From contig CALKCG010000197.1 in the NCBI GenBank assembly GCA_938082915.1, forward strand, positions 1 to 16,423: a DNA stretch of 16,423 bases. The letters are read 5' to 3'. Numbering within the stretch: the first letter of the stretch is position 1; each line of letters begins with the position of its first letter. Positions 15,118 to 16,423 of the stretch are shown here, piece after piece. Origin of the DNA: an uncultured archaeon. GTDB lineage: Archaea > Thermoproteota > CALKCG01 > B24. A model generated the notes under the pieces. The model was not told where the DNA came from, did no database searches, and saw nothing but the letters and a program-made list of their open reading frames with translations. The translations under genes were made by a program, and so were the position numbers.

Positions 15118-15516
15118 TTAGCTAAGTTTGCTTTTAACCAGCCTAAGTCCATGAATCAGTATGAAAATTCCAACCACTACAAACCCCAATCCTATGAAGT
15201 ATGTTGCAAGTTTCTCAAGTAGTTCTGGTGCTATGAGCGCGACTGTCCCTCCGACTATGAACAGAACACCTATTATGGAAGTAGCTATACCACTTATCTT
15301 CACAGGGATTTCTACGCTTATCTTCCTCTCTTCAATCACTATGAGGTTGTCGAAGAGAAAGCCCAAGCCCATGCCGATAAACATCGCTGAGACAAATCCT
15401 AATCCGCCTACACTTTCAATCAGTAGAAAGCCTATACCCATACCTATGAACATGAATACTGGAAATAGGAAATGCCTCCGCTTATCTTCTTTCCCCTCAT
15501 TCTCTTTACTATGCAC
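15118..15516 (-). CDS. Four-TM membrane protein, unknown function
   Basis: 132 residues. A charged cytoplasmic N-terminus (HSKENEGKEDKRRH) is followed by four hydrophobic helices at about 17-34, 38-56, 73-96 and 103-125, and a basic end LRLVKSKLS. Helices 1 and 2 carry a near repeat, FIGMGIGFLL (23-32) and FIGMGLGFLF (46-55), suggesting a Gly-packed helical pair. Glycine-rich helices with few charges suggest a packing or small-permease role, but I recognise no family. GTG 15516 is the start: the nearby ATG 15518 is out of frame. A TATA-like TTTTAAATTT lies about 37 nt upstream on this strand. Confidence 0.65.
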   Translation of the reverse strand: MHSKENEGKEDKRRHFLFPVFMFIGMGIGFLLIESVGGLGFVSAMFIGMGLGFLFDNLIVIEERKISVEIPVKISGIATSIIGVLFIVGGTVALIAPELLEKLATYFIGLGFVVVGIFILIHGLRLVKSKLS

Positions 15517-15565
15517 ATAATCGCCCGTATGAGCTACTCTAGAGTCATCAAATTTAAAACTTACG

Positions 15566-15597
15566 ATGGTTTAGCTAAATTTAAGAGCTTAAACCAT
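15566..15597. promoter_or_regulatory. Interrupted dyad in a divergent promoter region
   Basis: ATGGTTTAGCT and AGCTTAAACCAT are reverse complements apart from one extra base; the 9 nt between them are AAATTTAAG. The element lies between the divergent four-TM and PA14-like genes, next to their probable TATA boxes (TTTTAAATTT leftward, CATATAAG rightward), so a shared operator is plausible. Confidence 0.45.
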
Positions 15598-15637
15598 ATA
15601 AGCTTTCTGGGCATAATGCCTCATTTAAGGTGGTATC

Positions 15638-16292
15638 TTGAACATGTTTAAAATGTTGTTTAAGATTGGCATTATAGTAATAATGGTAGGCGTTGTAATA
15701 GCTGTTATTCCCATTAGAGAAGAGCTTTCTCCTACTGGAAACGTCATCCGAGCATCTGACTGGTCTGTCTCATGGTATAGTATTCCTACGGCGCCTACGG
15801 ATGAAGGGTTCGAAGGATTTCTTTTAGGTTATTCTATAGCACCGTTTCTATTTAGTAGGAGTTGGCAGAGAAGTGGGATGGTTAAGGAGGAGGTATTTGG
15901 AGGATTCTACGATCAAGTCGGCTTCATAGCTAGAGCTGATGTACACATGCCTGTAGAATGGGTTTGTAGTCTTTGAAATAGGTTCTGGTGGGGGATGTGG
16001 CTCCAGACTTTATGTGGATGGGGACTTGGCAATAGACCTGTGGATGGTTGGGAGAGCGGCGAGCGAATCTGCCATTGTGGAGCTTAAAGCTGGTGACCAT
16101 AAGCTTGAATTTTGGTGGTATGTATGGTCTGGCGAATCGCAGACATTATACGCGATATTTGAAACCGATCAAAAGATTATGGTGCTTGAGAAAAAGTCAG
16201 ACCCTCTTATAGGGTTGACTATCGCATGTGTCGGTATTGCTCTGACGATCGTATCTAAACTTAAGAGCGTAGAAAAACCTAGAAAATCTTAA
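15638..16292 (+). pseudogene. Membrane-anchored PA14-like protein, one frameshift
   Basis: The N-terminal frame (TTG 15638, ATG 15644 alternative; AAGGTGG at 15627-15633 supports the TTG) has a TM anchor IGIIVIMVGVVIAVIPI. An extracytoplasmic segment follows and ends ARADVHMPVEWVCSL at TGA 15974. The other frame continues VVFEIGSGGGCGSRLYVDGD, LAIDLW and AGDHKLEFWWYVW, the PA14-type carbohydrate-binding pattern (RLYVDGxLxIDxW then HxLExWYYE). It ends with a second TM (PLIGLTIACVGIALTIV) and a basic tail. Dropping one base in or next to GGG at 15959-15961 joins them to about 217 residues. So this was or is a surface protein with a small sugar-binding module held between two TM helices. Real inactivation or a single-base error. 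Confidence 0.65.
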
Positions 16293-16423
16293 GTAATCCT
16301 GTCTTTCAATGCAAAAAGTAAAACTACGGTTCCACCGCAGACTTAGTGTACAAAAATGAAGACGTTTGAATTTACGGATTATATCTTCTCTCTTCATCTA
16401 TTGTGAAGATGCTGGTCAATCTA

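Noticed and set aside
16293..16423. Possible features after the PA14-like gene, including a weak CTTCA/TGAAG dyad near the window end.
   Set aside because: Five-base arms in AT-rich sequence are expected by chance, and no coding frame is supported.

Overview
This is an archaeal chromosome segment. The evidence is a tRNA gene without an encoded CCA, TATA boxes about 25-32 nt in front of leaderless or nearly leaderless starts, TTG/GTG starts, VapB/VapC and MNT/HEPN toxin-antitoxin genes, an archaeal-type NikR, and several secreted or membrane proteins of styles common in uncultured Thermoproteota. I infer a Bathyarchaeia-like or other TACK archaeon, possibly thermophilic. No rRNA or core marker is present to prove this.

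Region 1-320 holds a tRNA-Ala(CGC) gene on the minus strand with the G3:U70 identity pair. A small ribbon-helix-helix-like ORF on the plus strand reads straight into the antisense of that tRNA. This arrangement matches the N-terminal half, int(N), of an SSV-type integrase and suggests an integrated element, or its scar, to the left of the window. Region 549-2640 has a frameshifted MscS-type channel, an isoprenylcysteine/PEMT-type membrane methyltransferase and a small two-TM protein. Region 2720-5780 has an exported GH123/DUF4091-like glycoside hydrolase followed by a PHP-domain phosphoesterase. Both are intact, each probably from its own promoter.

Region 5.97-7.0 kb is a badly broken Eis-like GNAT acetyltransferase. 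Region 7.1-8.4 kb carries an intact vapBC pair and an intact nikR with all four nickel ligands at the spacing of the E. coli protein; two palindromes lie between them. Region 8.5-9.7 kb is a defence/TA-like cassette: an RHH gene, a minimal nucleotidyltransferase (MNT) and a HEPN protein. The RHH gene is interrupted, and the HEPN gene has a one-base excess in a C5 run.

Region 9.7-12.9 kb is a graveyard. It holds an unrecognised broken plus-strand gene, a minus-strand gene with an in-frame TGA, a large secreted DUF6259-like carbohydrate-active protein with four frame changes and most of its catalytic barrel missing, and two small remnants. Region 13.1-14.8 kb (minus strand) has an intact URO-D/corrinoid methyltransferase-family gene followed by a winged-helix regulator. 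Region 14.9-16.3 kb has an orphan AbrB-type antitoxin, a four-TM membrane protein, and a divergent membrane-anchored PA14-like protein with one frameshift. A 32-bp interrupted dyad sits between the last two.

The indels go both ways and are concentrated in particular genes, while the neighbours (GH123-like, PHP, NikR, VapBC, URO-D) are open over their full length. This favours real gene decay over uniformly poor sequence, but a homopolymer error remains possible for the HEPN and PA14 genes. I saw no CRISPR array, IS transposase or rRNA. No gene-free stretch exceeds 300 bases. I found no clearly new system; the best leads are the int(N)/tRNA junction, the RHH-MNT-HEPN cassette and the palindromes near nikR.
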